A stretch of 64,000 nucleotides of DNA, taken from NCBI GenBank assembly GCA_964017195.1, contig OZ024895.1:12330501-12394500 (forward strand). Reading direction: 5' to 3'. The translations under genes were made by a program, and so were the position numbers. A model generated the notes under the pieces. It saw nothing but the letters and a program-made list of their open reading frames with translations. It was not told the DNA's origin and ran no database searches. This stretch comes from Siderastrea radians (lineage: Eukaryota > Cnidaria > Anthozoa > Scleractinia > Rhizangiidae). How positions within the stretch are numbered: position 1 is the stretch's first letter; each line of letters begins with the position of its first letter. Shown here in pieces: positions 61,530 to 64,000 of the stretch.

Positions 61530-64000
61530 ATGTCGCAGGAACTAGTAACAAACGACGGGCTAATAGCAGCAGGCCCCTCAACAAGTCATTACGATTACAA
61601 TGCCGGAGAAGATCCCATGGAACTCGAGGTAGAAGAACTCAGCGGCAACGAATCCAACCTTCTCGACGAAGGCAGTGAGGAGGAGCTTCCCAGCAGCCAA
61701 GTATCTCCTCGTGCTAAAAGCCGCCACCGAAACACGAAATCCAGAGAGCCTAGAGCACGTCCTTTTTCAGACTAGAAAACGCCGCCACAGCCAAGTCAAC
61801 TGGTCCACGGAAGAAAAACTCTTCCATGCTGAGCAGGCGATAAAGAAACTCAAAAGGCACACTGAAAAAGGAACTTGCCCAGAAGATCTACGCTACAAGG
61901 CAAGAGCTCGAATAAGAGCGGACAATGAATTTAAAAATGACATTAGTCGAATAAGGAAAAACGCACAACAAGAGTGCGTTGAGGCTCTTACGCGATTTCA
62001 TTATCGTGAGTGCGATCGCTTCAGAAGCGAGCTCCAGAAAGAAAAACGACCGAGAGTTCCAAAGAAAAACGCAACAGGCACTGTTGTAAATAAGAGTTTC
62101 GCAAAAAAGAAACAAACGCATTCGGCGCCTAGCGAAAACATTGTCACACTCAGTAATGCAAATAAGCTAGCCGAAAGCATCCAAACTAAAATATCCAAGT
62201 TCAGCGAACTGTTGTTAACACTGCAAAACATGGAAAATAAACATGTTGAACAGTACACATGTCTATTATCTGACTCTGACACCGGAAAAGGGACCAAACG
62301 GAAACAATCCGAAAAACGATTAAGAAACAGAAAGCGCAAAGTACGCAAACAAAAGAAAAACAAAAAACAACTTAATGCGCAATTAGAGGCAAATGAGAAA
62401 CACATCAAAAACCTCTCAAACCAAAACCTCACCAACGACCAAATCAATCTATTAGCAAAAGGGTTAAAATTTGTCCCTTGCCCAATAACAAAAGAAACGC
62501 AAATAAGAAAACAACTCTTGCGTGACTATGACAATTTTGCAAGGAGAATGAGACTGCGTTACATTTTCCACGGGCAAGATAAGGAACCTCACCCTTTTCA
62601 CGTCAAATCAACGTGGAAACCACCAGTCCAACCATCAGTAGCCCTTGAAAGCTACTTAGAGGAGGTTAGGACGCAACTAGCAGAGGTCAAACTCACAAAG
62701 CCAAAAAATAACCTACCGCCTGAAGAACGCGAGGCGCTTAAAGCGCTAAAAAATAACAATGAAATAAATCTCAAAAAAGCGGACAAAGGCACAACGACTG
62801 TGGTTCTGAGCAAACAAGATAAGATAAACGAAGGTCAAATCCAACTAAACAACAAAGACCACTACATGCCACTTGAATAGCCAATGGTAGGGGAGACAAA
62901 CCGCAAGGTTACACAACTCATTAACGAACTCTACCGCAGAAACCACATAGACGAAATGACTAAAAAATGGCTTTGTCAAACACCAAATCCGCCTCGAATT
63001 CCAGTGTTCTACACCCTAACAAAAATACATAAACCAGTTCGAACTGGCAGACCTATTATATCAGGGTGTGAAGGTCCAACAGAGAAACTATCAGCTTTTG
63101 TTGACAAACTACTTCAGCCTATTGCACAACAACAGAAGTCGTACCTAAAAGATACAACCGCCTTCATTAACTTCATTGAAAGAACTAAGGTACCGGAGAA
63201 GGCGTTACTTGTCTCAATGGACGTCACGAGCCTTTATACAAATATACCACAAGAAGAGGGGATACAAACCGTATGCAAAGCATACGTCTCTTTTTATCAA
63301 AATAAAATTCCCATCCCCACGCCACTACTAGAACGAGCGCTAAGGCTTATCCTACAGGAAAATTCCTTCCAATTTAATGGAAAAAACTATCTACAGACAC
63401 ACGGAACCGCCATGGGCACTAAAATGGCAGTTGCCTTTGCCAACATTTTCATGGCGAAAGTTGAAACAGACATTCTAAGCCAAAGCGTGATAAAACCGCT
63501 CGTTTGGAAACGTTTCATAGATGACATTTTTTCACTCTGGAACGTTAGCAGAGATGAAATAAGTAAGTTCATTGAGCAAGCAAATAAACACCACCCTACA
63601 ATCAAATTTACGGCTGAAATATCTGAAACAGAAACGACGTTCTTGGATACTAACGTATACAAAGGCGAAAGATTCAAAAAAGCCGCAGTACTTGATGTAC
63701 GCACGCATTTCAAACCCACTGAAACATTTCAGTATACACATTTTTCCTCATGCCACCCACCCGGTGTCAAAAGAGGTTTCATTAAAGGGGAGGCTTTGAG
63801 ACTATTGAGAACAAACTCTTCTAAGACATTATTTGAAGAGACGATCAAAAACTTCAAAAAACAACTCCAAGAGAGAGGTTACCCAGAAAGTTTTATACAA
63901 AATACACTTTCAGAAGTAAACTTTGAAGACAGAAAGCTAGCTCTCCAACAAAAACGCAGGGAGAATAAAAGAATCTTGCCTTTTGTAACGCAATATCAAC
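61530..64000 (+). pseudogene. Penelope-like element reverse transcriptase, runs off the window
   Basis: From ATG at 61,530 an acidic leader runs about 80 codons. The frame then changes near 61,765 into a Lys-rich N-terminal region (to 62,880) with coiled-coil character. One TAG at 62,878-62,880 interrupts it. The same frame continues open to the window end with VFYTLTKIHKPVRTGRPIIS, motif A MDVTSLYTNIP, motif B HGTAMGTKMAVAFANIFM, motif C RFIDDIFSLW and the PPGVKRGFIKGEALRLLR segment. SLYTNIP plus IDDIF is diagnostic of Penelope-like reverse transcriptases, related to telomerase. The GIY-YIG endonuclease, if present, lies beyond the edge. Confidence 0.88.

Overview
The window is eukaryotic nuclear DNA, most likely from an anthozoan cnidarian (stony coral or sea anemone). 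It falls into two parts: a gene-dense, GC-richer block at the left (about 1-18,700, perhaps to about 21,300), and AT-rich, intron- and repeat-filled DNA from about 21,300 to 64,000. The animal assignment is inference. It rests on spliceosomal introns, a Penelope-like retroelement, a hammerhead ribozyme of the Penelope type, a 5'-truncated non-LTR retrotransposon, several TIR transposons or MITEs, and exons resembling the cytoplasmic C-terminal domain of P2X7-like proteins, a domain I associate with cnidarian expansions.

Block 1 (1-17,635) is a nearly intact adintovirus/Maverick (Polinton)-type DNA virus, integrated or captured with host flanks. It encodes a retroviral-type integrase with a chromodomain, a protein-primed family B DNA polymerase, a double jelly-roll major capsid protein, an adenain-like cysteine protease, an A32-like packaging ATPase, two paralogous capsid-associated (penton-like) proteins, several small basic core-like peptides, and a parvovirus-type phospholipase A2 protein. 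Most late genes lie on the + strand between 2 and 12.4 kb. Many overlap by a few bases and carry a TATA box inside the 3' end of the upstream gene. Two short minus-strand genes (12.5-13.1 kb) and the polymerase diverge from a symmetrical promoter, as expected for early genes. Accessory genes include a SLOG-fold protein, a GRF-type zinc-finger protein, and a two-TM protein reminiscent of SLATT effectors. A tRNA-like sequence sits between the protease and ATPase genes. The structural genes plausibly act together: the ATPase packages DNA primed by the polymerase, the protease matures precursors at repeated QXGG/LXGG sites, PLA2 assists membrane escape, and the integrase inserts the genome.

Block 2 (17.6-21.3 kb) holds a 50-bp tandem array, a possible minus-strand spliced gene, and a CpG-type promoter cluster (ETS, CRE, NRF1 and YY1 motifs). 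I could not find the right-hand end of the viral element.

Block 3 (21.3-31.3 kb) is nested transposons: a 6.6-kb element with long inverted ends, split by a 3.2-kb TTAA-flanked element, which itself contains a 1.8-kb element with CGCAAGAA subterminal repeats. A minisatellite and a non-LTR retrotransposon remnant follow.

Block 4 (31.5-36.9 kb) is the most unusual part. It contains a decayed, intron-bearing superfamily 3 helicase gene, a cyclin-box exon, and a decayed zinc-finger/tyrosine-recombinase/Myb gene. Next to them is a 590-bp field with 25 copies of GGAAC/GTTCC. I read these together as a candidate undescribed replicating mobile element.

Block 5 (36.9-64 kb) is host DNA with MITEs, foldback repeats, a hammerhead ribozyme (47.64-47.72 kb), P2X7-like exons interrupted by a 3.7-kb TIR transposon carrying a decayed nuclease-like gene, a hAT-like fragment, and a Penelope-like element with an inverted tail that runs off the right edge.
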